A stretch of DNA of 6,367 nucleotides from Alphaproteobacteria bacterium (GTDB lineage: Bacteria > Pseudomonadota > Alphaproteobacteria > Micavibrionales > UBA2020), in contig JAQSWE010000155.1 in NCBI GenBank assembly GCA_029266795.1, forward strand, positions 1 through 6,367. Reading direction: 5' to 3'. A model generated the notes under the pieces. It did no database searches, was not told the DNA's origin, and saw nothing but the letters and a program-made list of their open reading frames with translations. Position numbers and translations under genes: made by a program. Numbering within the stretch: the first letter of the stretch is position 1; each line of letters begins with the position of its first letter. Of this stretch, positions 1-5,820 are shown in pieces.

Positions 1-192
1 ATCGTCTTCGTAGTTTTTCTTGATCTGCTTCATCTCCGCGATCAGGCGCTCGCCGCCCGCTTCGAAACGGATTTCCGCGAAGCCTTCGAGGTTTTTTTTC
101 ACCGCGTCAAAATAATGCCATTCGATTCTCCCGCGCTCTTTCGCCTCGGGTGCGCCCATTTTCTGCAGCAGATCATTGATGGCATAGAGCAT
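1..192 (-). CDS. Hypothetical protein, 5' part only
   Basis: The first 64 codons of a gene that continues past the left edge. The start is ATG at 192-190. A good ribosome binding site (AGGGAGA, 206-200) lies 7 bases upstream, which decides the start. The visible part begins MLYAINDLLQKMGAPE and is rich in charged residues (Glu, Lys, Arg), with the aromatic patch WHYFD. No membrane segment or signal peptide is visible, so a cytoplasmic protein is the simplest reading. Codon use (G/C-rich third positions) matches the neighbours. I do not recognise the family. The coding strand has a run of eight A (plus-strand T run at 92-99) encoding part of V-K-K-N-L; the frame stays open and looks coding on both sides, so there is no sign of a frameshift. 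It is transcribed away from the 341-751 gene. Confidence 0.7.
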   Translation of the reverse strand, partial: MLYAINDLLQKMGAPEAKERGRIEWHYFDAVKKNLEGFAEIRFEAGGERLIAEMKQIKKNYEDD

Positions 193-272
193 GCGATTTT
201 CTCCCTGTTCATTTTCAAAATAAGGCAAATTGGTTGAGAAAGCGTTGCACTTGGTTGCCATAACGCGCGCAA

Positions 273-301
273 TTGACAGCGGCAGATGCCGCGCCCATGA
301 T
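273..301 (+). promoter_or_regulatory. Putative sigma70-type promoter for the 341-751 gene
   Basis: A perfect -35 hexamer TTGACA (273-278) is followed by a 17-base spacer and CATGAT (296-301), which matches the -10 consensus at four of six positions. Transcription would begin near 308, about 33 bases before the ATG at 341. It would also exclude the upstream in-frame TTG at 230 as the start codon. Alphaproteobacterial promoters often have weak -10 boxes, so the imperfect -10 is not disqualifying. This is pattern-based only. Confidence 0.5.
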
Positions 302-340
302 TGGCTTATCCGATTGAAATGCGCGACTTATGGGGCAGCC

Positions 341-751
341 ATGAAGAATCCGCTGACATCCGCCGCTGGTAAACTTCGCAGTTTTGCGCAGAAATTTTCC
401 CTGCCGAAAAAACCCGAAACGCCCAAATCCTTTATCGACGGTCTGGGCGATAGCGGCATCATCGGCGGCCTCGCGCTGATCGGTACGGCGGCATTTATGA
501 CGGCTGCACCCAGCACCATGCTGCTGGCCGGCGGCGCTTTTGTCATTGCAGGCGCAGGCGCGAAATTCGCGGCGGCGAAAATGCCCGCCCCGCAGCTGGA
601 TGTGACCGCGCAGCCCAAAGCGGCGATACCCGAACAGCAATCATCGCCGCGCTGGACGCAGAAAATTTCCAAGGCGTTTACAAACGCGCGCGACCACAAG
701 CCGAAGCCGCCGAAACCATCGGCACCCGCACCCGCGCCGAAACCTTTTTAA
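341..751 (+). CDS. Hypothetical small membrane protein with Pro/Lys/Ala-rich tail
   Basis: A 136-residue protein I do not recognise. The N-terminus (residues 1-30) is basic and polar. Two hydrophobic Gly/Ala-rich stretches follow at about 38-58 and 60-80, separated only by a short P-S-T turn, suggesting a membrane hairpin. The C-terminal 50 residues are soluble, basic and proline-rich, ending in repeated K-P and A-P units (KPKPPKPSAPAPAPKPF). No signal peptide or catalytic motif is visible. The ATG at 341 is preferred over an in-frame TTG at 230 because a TTGACA-type promoter lies between them and the extra residues are unlike a normal N-terminus; the ribosome site (GGGG, 332-335) is weak. 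Codon use is strongly biased like that of the neighbours, which supports real coding over the long opposite-strand frames here. The stop is 4 bases from the stop of the convergent acetyltransferase gene. A role in envelope anchoring is only a guess. Confidence 0.65.
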   Translation: MKNPLTSAAGKLRSFAQKFSLPKKPETPKSFIDGLGDSGIIGGLALIGTAAFMTAAPSTMLLAGGAFVIAGAGAKFAAAKMPAPQLDVTAQPKAAIPEQQSSPRWTQKISKAFTNARDHKPKPPKPSAPAPAPKPF

Positions 752-755
752 GAAT

Positions 756-1286
756 TTATTGCGGCAATACCGGCAGCGACGCCGCGCCATCGCCAAGCGC
801 GCGTTGCAGCATCACAACATCCAGCCATCTGCCGAATTTGAAGCCGACATCTTTCAGGATACCGGTTTCCTTGAATCCAAATTTGCGGTGCAGTTCGAGC
901 GACCCCGTATTCGCACTATCCCCTACTACGGCTACCATCTGGCGTAGTTTTAATGCGATGCACGCCTCGATCAATCCGGCCAGCAAGGTGGAGCCGATGC
1001 CGCCACCGATATAATCGGGATGCACGTAGATGGAATTTTCGACGGTGAAGCGGTAGGCGGGGCGCGGGCGATAAGGGCCTGCATAGGCATAGCCCGTGAT
1101 AATACCGTTTGATTCAGAGACCAGATAAGGAAGACCCGCCGCCGCAATCGCCTCAAAGCGTTTGCGCATCTCGGCCTCGTCGGGCGGCTGCAATTCGAAC
1201 GAGCCCGTGCCGTTTAAAACGTGATGCGCATAGATTGCCGTGATCGCGCCGATATCCTGCGCTGTCGCGGGCCGCAAGCCGGTCAT
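756..1286 (-). CDS. GNAT N-acetyltransferase, phosphinothricin acetyltransferase-like (COG1247 type)
   Basis: A 176-residue single-domain acetyltransferase, normal for this family, which moves acetyl from acetyl-CoA to the amino group of small amino-acid-like substrates (phosphinothricin, methionine sulfone or sulfoximine in studied members). Seen in order: N-terminal LRPATAQD and IYAHHVL (about 4-24), GYAYAGPYRPRPAYRFTVE (65-83), SIYVHP (85-90), the acetyl-CoA loop GGGIGSTLL (94-102), then GDSANTGSLELHRKFGF (122-138) and VGFKFGRWLDVVMLQR (147-162), the last being a family hallmark. The usual Gln/Arg at the first loop position is Ile93. The start at ATG 1286 gives a 4-base ATGA overlap with the rocD stop, and a GGAAGG ribosome site (1301-1296) lies 9 bases upstream, so it is co-transcribed and probably translationally coupled. 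An extended frame reading back to 1487 only overlaps rocD and is not used. The true substrate cannot be told; a link to ornithine or amino-acid metabolism is inferred from position alone. Confidence 0.88.
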   Translation of the reverse strand: MTGLRPATAQDIGAITAIYAHHVLNGTGSFELQPPDEAEMRKRFEAIAAAGLPYLVSESNGIITGYAYAGPYRPRPAYRFTVENSIYVHPDYIGGGIGSTLLAGLIEACIALKLRQMVAVVGDSANTGSLELHRKFGFKETGILKDVGFKFGRWLDVVMLQRALGDGAASLPVLPQ

Positions 1287-2536
1287 CCGTTCTTGCCTTC
1301 CAGCTCGCGGATGACGGCGCGGACCTGTTCCAGCGCCCAGTCGATCTGTTCGCGCGTGATGGTGAGCGGCGGGGCGAAACGCACGACGGTATGGTGCGTG
1401 TCTTTGGACAAGATGCCCTTTTCCATCAGCTTTTCGCAGACCTTGCGGGCGGTGACGCGCGCAGGATCGAAATCCATCCCGATCCACAAGCCGCGGCCGC
1501 GCACACCGGTGACGAGCGGGCTGTTGATGCCGCGCAGCTGTTCCTGCATATAGGCACCGAGGATGGCGCTGTTCTGCACCATGCCTTCTTCTTCGAGAAC
1601 CTTGAGTGCCTCGAGGCCAACGGCCGCGGCCAGCGGGTTACCGCCGAAGGTGGAGCCATGGCTGCCGGGCTTGAACAATTCCATCACGGCTTTCTTGCCG
1701 ACGATGGCGGAAACGGGCAGCAAACCGCCGCCGAGCGCCTTGCCGAGGATCAGCACATCGGGCAGCACGTTTTCATGCTGGAAGCAGAACATCTTGCCGG
1801 TGCGGCCAAGGCCAGACTGTACTTCGTCGAGGATCAGCAGCACGTTTTTCTCGTCGCACAATTTGCGCAGGCCCTGCAGGAAGCCGTCATGCGGCGTCTT
1901 GATGCCCGCTTCGCCCTGAATGGGCTCGAACAGGATGGCAGCAGTGTTCGGCGTGATCGCGGCTTCGATTGCTTTCAGGTCGTCGAACGGCACAGATTTG
2001 AAACCGGGCGTGAAGGGGCCAAAATTCTTGCGGTAATCGGGTTCGGTCGAAAAGCTGATGATGGTCGTGGTGCGGCCATGGAAATTGCCGTCGGCCACGA
2101 TGATCTCGGCCATGTTTTCGGGAATTTTCTTGACGACATAGCCCCACTGGCGCGCGGCCTTCACGGCGGTTTCGACGGCTTCCGCGCCCGTGTTCATCGG
2201 CAGCACTTCATCAAGGCCGGTCACCTGCACCAGTTTCTCGACAAATGGGCCGAGGGTGTTGGTGTGATAAGCGCGGCTGCACATCGCCAGCTTGCCGACT
2301 TGGTCGGTCAGCGCCTTGACGATGCGCGGATGCGAATGGCCGCAGCTGACCGCGGAATAGGCGCTCATCATGTCGAGGTATTTCTTGCCTTCATGATCCC
2401 AGAGGTAGCAACCCTCGCCGCGGTTGAGGACGACCGGCAGCGGGTGGTAGTTTTTCGCCACAAACTGCGCTTCATGCTCGATCAATTTCTGGGTCGGGGA
2501 TTTGGGCGAGAACATCTCGATGATTTTATTTAACAT
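1283..2536 (-). CDS. rocD: Ornithine aminotransferase (ornithine--oxo-acid transaminase)
   Basis: A 417-residue class-III PLP-dependent aminotransferase, full length. It converts L-ornithine and 2-oxoglutarate to glutamate 5-semialdehyde and glutamate, in cytoplasmic arginine/ornithine catabolism toward proline or glutamate. Visible: NYHPLPVVLNRGEG (29-42), SAYSAVSCGHSHP (58-70), PLP-phosphate loop NTGAEA (115-120), NFHGRT (151-156), EPIQGEAG (204-211), DEVQSGLGRTGK (237-248, Asp237 at the pyridine nitrogen), LGKALGGG (264-271, Lys266 as the Schiff-base lysine), HGSTFGGNPLA (293-303) and VRFAPPL (385-391). By alignment from memory with human OAT, the ornithine-binding Tyr55, Tyr85 and Arg180 correspond to Tyr30, Tyr60 and Arg155. 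This argues for ornithine over acetylornithine (ArgD) specificity. The gene is divergent from ald and overlaps the downstream GNAT gene by ATGA. The ribosome site before ATG 2536 is weak. Confidence 0.94.
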   Translation of the reverse strand: MLNKIIEMFSPKSPTQKLIEHEAQFVAKNYHPLPVVLNRGEGCYLWDHEGKKYLDMMSAYSAVSCGHSHPRIVKALTDQVGKLAMCSRAYHTNTLGPFVEKLVQVTGLDEVLPMNTGAEAVETAVKAARQWGYVVKKIPENMAEIIVADGNFHGRTTTIISFSTEPDYRKNFGPFTPGFKSVPFDDLKAIEAAITPNTAAILFEPIQGEAGIKTPHDGFLQGLRKLCDEKNVLLILDEVQSGLGRTGKMFCFQHENVLPDVLILGKALGGGLLPVSAIVGKKAVMELFKPGSHGSTFGGNPLAAAVGLEALKVLEEEGMVQNSAILGAYMQEQLRGINSPLVTGVRGRGLWIGMDFDPARVTARKVCEKLMEKGILSKDTHHTVVRFAPPLTITREQIDWALEQVRAVIRELEGKNG

Positions 2537-2546
2537 AAATGCTCAC

Positions 2547-2575
2547 TTGAATTGGTTTGGGCATAACTATAGTAT
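2547..2575 (+). promoter_or_regulatory. Possible ald promoter in the divergent rocD-ald region
   Basis: TTGAAT (2547-2552) and TAGTAT (2570-2575) are separated by 17 bases, each matching the sigma70 hexamers at four of six positions. The second box overlaps a perfect 8-base palindrome ACTATAGT (2566-2573), so a TATAGT box can be read on both strands. On the minus strand, a TTGTCA-like box near 2588-2583 is only 13 bases from that TATAGT, too close for a normal promoter, so the rocD promoter is unresolved. This is weak, pattern-only evidence; a regulator site in this AT-rich core is equally possible. Confidence 0.35.
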
Positions 2576-2590
2576 GGCCGCATCTGACAA

Positions 2591-2647
2591 CCCCGAGTCT
2601 GCTTTCGGGCCGCCATTTCTGGCCCCGAGTATCAGGCTCCCTAGGAG
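2591..2647 (+). promoter_or_regulatory. ald leader with mutually exclusive hairpins and a Shine-Dalgarno-masking stem
   Basis: In the leader, an 8-base direct repeat CCCCGAGT occurs at 2591-2598 and 2623-2630. The intervening TCGGG (2605-2609) can pair with CCCGA of the first copy (2592-2596). Alternatively, TCGGGCC (2605-2611) can pair with GGCCCCGA of the second copy (2621-2628, one bulged base). The two folds cannot coexist. Closer to the gene, CTCC (2637-2640) can pair with GGAG (2644-2647), which is the ribosome binding site itself, across a 3-base loop. The geometry suggests possible translational control, but the stems are short (4-7 bp) and it does not match a riboswitch class I know. 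Confidence 0.3.
2643..2647 (+). promoter_or_regulatory. ald ribosome binding site (decides the start)
   Basis: AGGAG lies 8 bases before the ATG at 2656. It fixes the alanine dehydrogenase start there and excludes the 33-codon upstream in-frame extension from 2557, whose residues do not resemble the family N-terminus. The same bases can be masked by CTCC at 2637-2640. Confidence 0.85.
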
Positions 2648-2655
2648 AAAAAGCA

Positions 2656-3774
2656 ATGCTCATCGGATGCCCCAAGGAGATCAAGACCAAGGAATTCCGC
2701 GTCGGCCTCACCCCGACTTCCGTGCGCGAATATGTGCGCAACGGCCATCAGGTTATCGTTGAAACCAATGCCGGTGCCGGCATTCAGGCATCCGACGACG
2801 ATTACATCAAGGCAGGCGCGAAGATCGTCGCCACCGCCAAGGATGTGTTCGACAAGGCCGAGATGATCGTGAAGGTGAAGGAACCCCAGCCCGTCGAAAC
2901 CGCGATGATGCGCAAAGGCCAGATCCTGTTCACCTATCTGCACCTCGCGGCTGACGCGACGCAGGCAAAAGGCCTGATCGATTCAGGCTCGGTTGCGATT
3001 GCGTATGAAACAGTGACGTCCGACCGCGGCGGCTTGCCGCTCCTCGCGCCGATGTCCGAAGTCGCCGGCCGCATGGGCGTGCATGTGGGCGCGTACTTTC
3101 TGCATGTGGCGAATGGCGGTTCCGGCATTCTGCTCGGCGGCGTGCCCGGCGTGAAGGCGGCGGAAGTCGTCATCATTGGCGGCGGTGTGGCCGGCACCCA
3201 TTCGGCGAAGATGGCCGTGGGTCTGGAAGCGCGCGTCACGATCATCGAAAAATCGCTCGACCGGATCCGCTACCTTGAAGACCTCTTCGGCTCCCGCGCG
3301 AATATCGTTTATTCGACGCAGGACGCGGTCGACCAGTATGTTTCCCAGGCCGATCTCGTGATCGGTGCGGTGCTGATCCCCGGCGCGCTCGCGCCGAAAC
3401 TGATCACGAAAGCGCACCTGAAGCAGATGCGCCCGAAATCGGTGATCGTCGATATCGCGATCGACCAGGGCGGCTGCGCGGAAACGTCGAAAGCGACCAC
3501 GCATGACAATCCGACCTATGAAGTCGACGGCATCCTGCATTATTGCGTCGCCAACATGCCGGGTGCGGTTCCGCGCACCTCCGCATACGCTCTGAACAAC
3601 GCTGTCCTCCCCTATGGCATCGAAATCGCCAACAAAGGCTGGGTCAAGGCATTGCAGGACAACAAACACCTGCGCAACGGTCTCACCGTCTGCAAAGGCA
3701 AAATCACGCAGGCGGAAGTCGCCCGCGACCTGAAACTCGATTACTCCAAAGCAGAAGAAAGCCTCGCAGCATGA
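2656..3774 (+). CDS. ald: Alanine dehydrogenase
   Basis: A 372-residue, full-length NAD-dependent L-alanine dehydrogenase. It interconverts L-alanine and pyruvate plus ammonium with NAD(H), allowing alanine catabolism or ammonium assimilation in the cytoplasm; the family usually forms hexamers. The start MLIGCPKEIKTKEFRVGLTP is typical. Catalytic and substrate residues fall at the classical positions: Arg15, Lys75 (in VKVKEP), His96 (in TYLHLA) and Asp270 (in DIAIDQGG). The MSEVAGRM block is at 133-140, the Rossmann loop GGGVAG at 175-180, and the ANMPGAVPRTSAYALNNA signature at 299-316. The close fit separates it from transhydrogenase alpha subunits and saccharopine dehydrogenases, which share the fold. 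The gene is divergent from rocD. Its last codon overlaps the start of a 63-residue protein by ATGA. A foldable leader upstream may regulate it. Confidence 0.96.
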   Translation: MLIGCPKEIKTKEFRVGLTPTSVREYVRNGHQVIVETNAGAGIQASDDDYIKAGAKIVATAKDVFDKAEMIVKVKEPQPVETAMMRKGQILFTYLHLAADATQAKGLIDSGSVAIAYETVTSDRGGLPLLAPMSEVAGRMGVHVGAYFLHVANGGSGILLGGVPGVKAAEVVIIGGGVAGTHSAKMAVGLEARVTIIEKSLDRIRYLEDLFGSRANIVYSTQDAVDQYVSQADLVIGAVLIPGALAPKLITKAHLKQMRPKSVIVDIAIDQGGCAETSKATTHDNPTYEVDGILHYCVANMPGAVPRTSAYALNNAVLPYGIEIANKGWVKALQDNKHLRNGLTVCKGKITQAEVARDLKLDYSKAEESLAA

Positions 3775-3962
3775 TCTCGTTCCTGAAAAATTTCCTCGCC
3801 GGTGAAAAATCCCCGGAAGAAAAAGCAACCATTTCCGCTCTTGCCGCTGAAAAGCAGCATGACGTCCTCGTCGTCGGCGACCAATACGCCGATGAGTCTT
3901 CGGAAGACGAAGAAGACTGCGCGCCTGTGGGCGGTTGCGGGGGCTGCGGCTGCCGCAGCTAA
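3771..3962 (+). CDS. Small acidic protein with Cys/Gly-rich C-terminal tail
   Basis: A 63-residue protein whose ATG overlaps the ald stop (ATGA, 3771-3774), so it is probably co-transcribed and translationally coupled. Residues 1-12 (MISFLKNFLAGE) could form an amphipathic helix, and 13-47 are charged and become very acidic (DESSEDEEDC). The tail APVGGCGGCGCRS holds Cys56, Cys59 and Cys61, with Cys50 just before, spaced C-x5-C-x2-C-x-C. Codon use matches ald, and the stop is followed directly by a strong terminator, as expected for the last gene of a unit. I do not recognise the family. The tail could bind a metal (Zn, Fe, Ni or Cu) or carry a cofactor. The Gly-Gly before a Cys-rich end also resembles a peptide natural-product precursor, but no modifying enzyme or exporter is in the window. 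No export signal is evident. Confidence 0.75.
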   Translation: MISFLKNFLAGEKSPEEKATISALAAEKQHDVLVVGDQYADESSEDEEDCAPVGGCGGCGCRS

Positions 3963-3978
3963 GCTGATACAAGATTGG

Positions 3979-4017
3979 AAAAGCCCCGTTCGGTGCGCAA
4001 ACCGGCGGGGCTTTTTT
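3979..4017. terminator. Intrinsic terminator, probably bidirectional
   Basis: A near-perfect stem pairs AAAAGCCCCG (3979-3988) with CGGGGCTTTT (4006-4015), and an inner stem CGGT/ACCG (3991-3994 with 4001-4004) closes a 6-base loop. Six T (4012-4017) follow on the plus strand, ending the ald unit 16 bases after the stop of the Cys-tailed gene. On the minus strand the same stem is followed by four T, so it can also end the permease unit. The oppC-type stop codon (4018-4016) lies at the edge of the stem. Confidence 0.92.
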
Positions 4018-4867
4018 ATATCCGGCTTCTGGATTTAGGGTCGAGCCTGTTTTGCAGCCTGTCACCGAGGAAGTTGAACGCCAGCACGGTCGCGAAAATC
4101 ATCGCTCCCGGATAAACCGTCAGCCGCGCATGTTCCCAGATCGTCTCTTGCGCATTCGTCAGCATATTGCCCCAGCTGGGCAGCGGCGGCTGGATGCCGA
4201 GGCCGAGGAAGCTGAGGACGGATTCGACAAGGATGATATTTCCCGCTGTCAGGGCTGTGGCGACAACGATAGTCCCCAGCAGGTTCGGGAAGATGTGCCG
4301 CAGCACGATCTTGAACCCTGTCCGCCCCAGCGCCCGTGCGGCGCGCACAAAATCCATCTCCTTCAGCGTCAGTGTGCGGGCCCGTGCAAGACGTGCGACT
4401 GTCGTCCAGCTGAGCAGGGAAATGATCGCGATGATTTTGTAAAGGCTGGCGCTCGGCGCATTCGCAAAATCGCCGAGTCCCAGCTTGCCGATATCGAGTG
4501 CCGACAGAATGATCAGCAGCGGCAGCGCAGGCAGCGAAATCAGCATGTCGGTGAAACGCATCAACAGCGCATCCCATCTGCCGCCCGCATAACCTGCCGC
4601 CATGCCAAGCGTCGTGCCGATAAAGGCGGCGACAAGTCCTGCGATGATCGCGACCAGTAATGACACCTGCCCGCCATAGAGCAGCCGGATAAACACATCG
4701 CGGCCCAATTCGTCGGTACCTAGGAAATGCGTGGAAGACGGTGACAGGAATCGGCTACCCAGATCGGCTTCGTTCCCTGCCAGTGACAGGGCATTTTCTA
4801 TTGCGCCGGCGGAGAAACAAACGGCTAGCAGCGCCAGCAGGAAACCAAGCGGCAGATAACGGCTCAT
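4016..4867 (-). CDS. ABC transporter permease, OppC/DppC type
   Basis: A 283-residue inner-membrane permease of the peptide/nickel/opine class (BPD_transp_1), a normal length. It pairs with the OppB-type protein to form the channel through which ATPases drive uptake of peptides or similar small molecules. Seen: an N-terminal membrane segment (about 5-24), the OppC hallmark LGTDELGRDVFIRLLYGG (49-66), further hydrophobic segments near 67-92, 104-124, 143-160, 198-222 and 250-268, the EAA coupling loop RAARALGRTGFKIVLRHIFPN (175-195), SWGNML (232-236 region) and the C-terminal NFLGDRLQNRLDP (265-277 region). ATG 4867 overlaps the oppB-type stop by ATGA, with GGGGTGA just upstream as ribosome site. 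It is the last gene of its unit; the stop sits in the terminator, so no ATPase genes follow. Substrate is unknown: Opp, Dpp, Nik, Gsi and Yej families share this architecture. Confidence 0.92.
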   Translation of the reverse strand: MSRYLPLGFLLALLAVCFSAGAIENALSLAGNEADLGSRFLSPSSTHFLGTDELGRDVFIRLLYGGQVSLLVAIIAGLVAAFIGTTLGMAAGYAGGRWDALLMRFTDMLISLPALPLLIILSALDIGKLGLGDFANAPSASLYKIIAIISLLSWTTVARLARARTLTLKEMDFVRAARALGRTGFKIVLRHIFPNLLGTIVVATALTAGNIILVESVLSFLGLGIQPPLPSWGNMLTNAQETIWEHARLTVYPGAMIFATVLAFNFLGDRLQNRLDPKSRSRI

Positions 4868-5820
4868 CGCTTCACCCCGTAGCTGACGCGCGGGTCGAGC
4901 GCGGCATAGAGGAAATCGGCCATGAAATTTGCCAGCAACACAAAGAACGTCAGGATCAGGAAGCCGCAGAGCGCGAGGTTATAATCGTTCCCCATCACCG
5001 CATCGAACATCAGTTTGCCCATGCCAGGAAACCCGAATACGGCCTCGACGGTCAACGCGCCTGAGAACAGGGTGCCAAGATCGAGCATCAAGATGGTCAG
5101 CACCGGCGGCAGCGCGTTTTTAAAAGCGTGGTTCCAGACGGTGCGGGCGGGCGAGCAGCCCTTGGCGCGCGCCGTGCGGATATGATCGGCGCGCAGCGCG
5201 TCCGTCATCGCGGCCCGCAGATGCCGCACATAGACGGCAAGTCCGGAAACCGCAAGCGTCGCAACCGGCAGCGTCATGGCGCGGATGTCATCCCCGAAAT
5301 CTCCCTCCAGCGATGCCCCCGCCGGCAACCAGCCAAGTGTTACAGCAAAGAGTGATATCAATAAAATCCCCAGCCAGAAATGCGGCAGCGAAATGCCCGC
5401 AAGGCAGAACAGGTTGATCGCCCTGTCCGACCAACTGCCCAGATGTCGGGCGGCATGCACACCCAATGGCAGCGCAAGCATAAGCGTAATGATGAGCGAT
5501 ATTCCCAGCAGCAGCCCCGTATTGACGAAGCGCGGCCACAATACTTCCAACACGGGCATATTATAAAGGCGGCTATAGCCAAGATCACCCTGCAGCGCCG
5601 CCGTCAGCCAGCGTCCATAGCGCACCGGCAATGGCTGGTCGAGGCCGTAGAGCGCGCGCAACCGCGCGGCGTCTTCCGGCGTGAAACGGGGGTTGCCAGC
5701 AGCCATCAGGTCGATGGGATCGCCCGGCATCAGCCCGATCAGGATATATACAAGGAATGAAACGGCCAGCAATGTCAGCAGCGCCTGCAACAGGCGGTTA
5801 AAGGCCAGTGCTGCGCTCAT
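4864..5820 (-). CDS. ABC transporter permease, OppB/DppB type
   Basis: A 318-residue inner-membrane permease, first of a B-C pair. It shows about six membrane segments (about 9-31, 101-122, 135-165, 184-199, 241-262 and 282-306), the family's MPGDP (31-35), the periplasmic block RALYGLDQPLPVRYGRWL (55-72) with GDLGYS (78-83), the EAA loop IRTARAKGCSPARTVWNHAFKNALPP (214-239), the VEAVFGFPGMGKL block (258-270) and a terminal LDPRVSY (309-315). ATG 5820 was chosen because it gives an ATGA overlap with the upstream gene and places the first membrane segment normally; the longer frame adds 22 charged residues that only overlap the upstream gene. Without a binding protein or ATPase in view the substrate cannot be named; dipeptides, oligopeptides or nickel are all possible for the family. 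Confidence 0.93.
   Translation of the reverse strand: MSAALAFNRLLQALLTLLAVSFLVYILIGLMPGDPIDLMAAGNPRFTPEDAARLRALYGLDQPLPVRYGRWLTAALQGDLGYSRLYNMPVLEVLWPRFVNTGLLLGISLIITLMLALPLGVHAARHLGSWSDRAINLFCLAGISLPHFWLGILLISLFAVTLGWLPAGASLEGDFGDDIRAMTLPVATLAVSGLAVYVRHLRAAMTDALRADHIRTARAKGCSPARTVWNHAFKNALPPVLTILMLDLGTLFSGALTVEAVFGFPGMGKLMFDAVMGNDYNLALCGFLILTFFVLLANFMADFLYAALDPRVSYGVKR

Noticed and set aside
215..699. Two overlapping minus-strand frames opposite the 341-751 gene
   Set aside because: They compete with the plus-strand gene, which has the better promoter, the expected third-position GC bias and a sensible two-membrane-segment plan. The minus frames are rich in Cys/Arg or Ala without a plausible start.
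719..749. Possible terminator at the end of the 341-751 gene (TCGGC/GCCGA stem, then TTTTT)
   Set aside because: The stem is only 5 bp with a 12-base loop and is four bases away from the T run, so it is too weak to call; it also lies within coding sequence.
1391..2533. A 380-codon open frame on the plus strand opposite rocD
   Set aside because: It lies entirely antisense to a full-length, motif-perfect ornithine aminotransferase, and its composition (rich in His, Ala, Gly, Asp, Phe) is typical of a frame opened by the GC-rich codon bias of the real gene. No family motif is visible.
3950..3962. Selenocysteine or frameshift signal at the Cys-rich end of the 63-residue gene
   Set aside because: All Cys codons are TGC, the frame ends in an ordinary TAA, and the nearby hairpin is a textbook terminator followed by T residues rather than a recoding element.
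2983..4065. A 360-codon open frame on the minus strand opposite ald and the Cys-tailed gene
   Set aside because: It is antisense to ald, crosses the strong terminator and enters the oppC-type gene. Its Arg/His/Phe-rich composition is that of a shadow frame.
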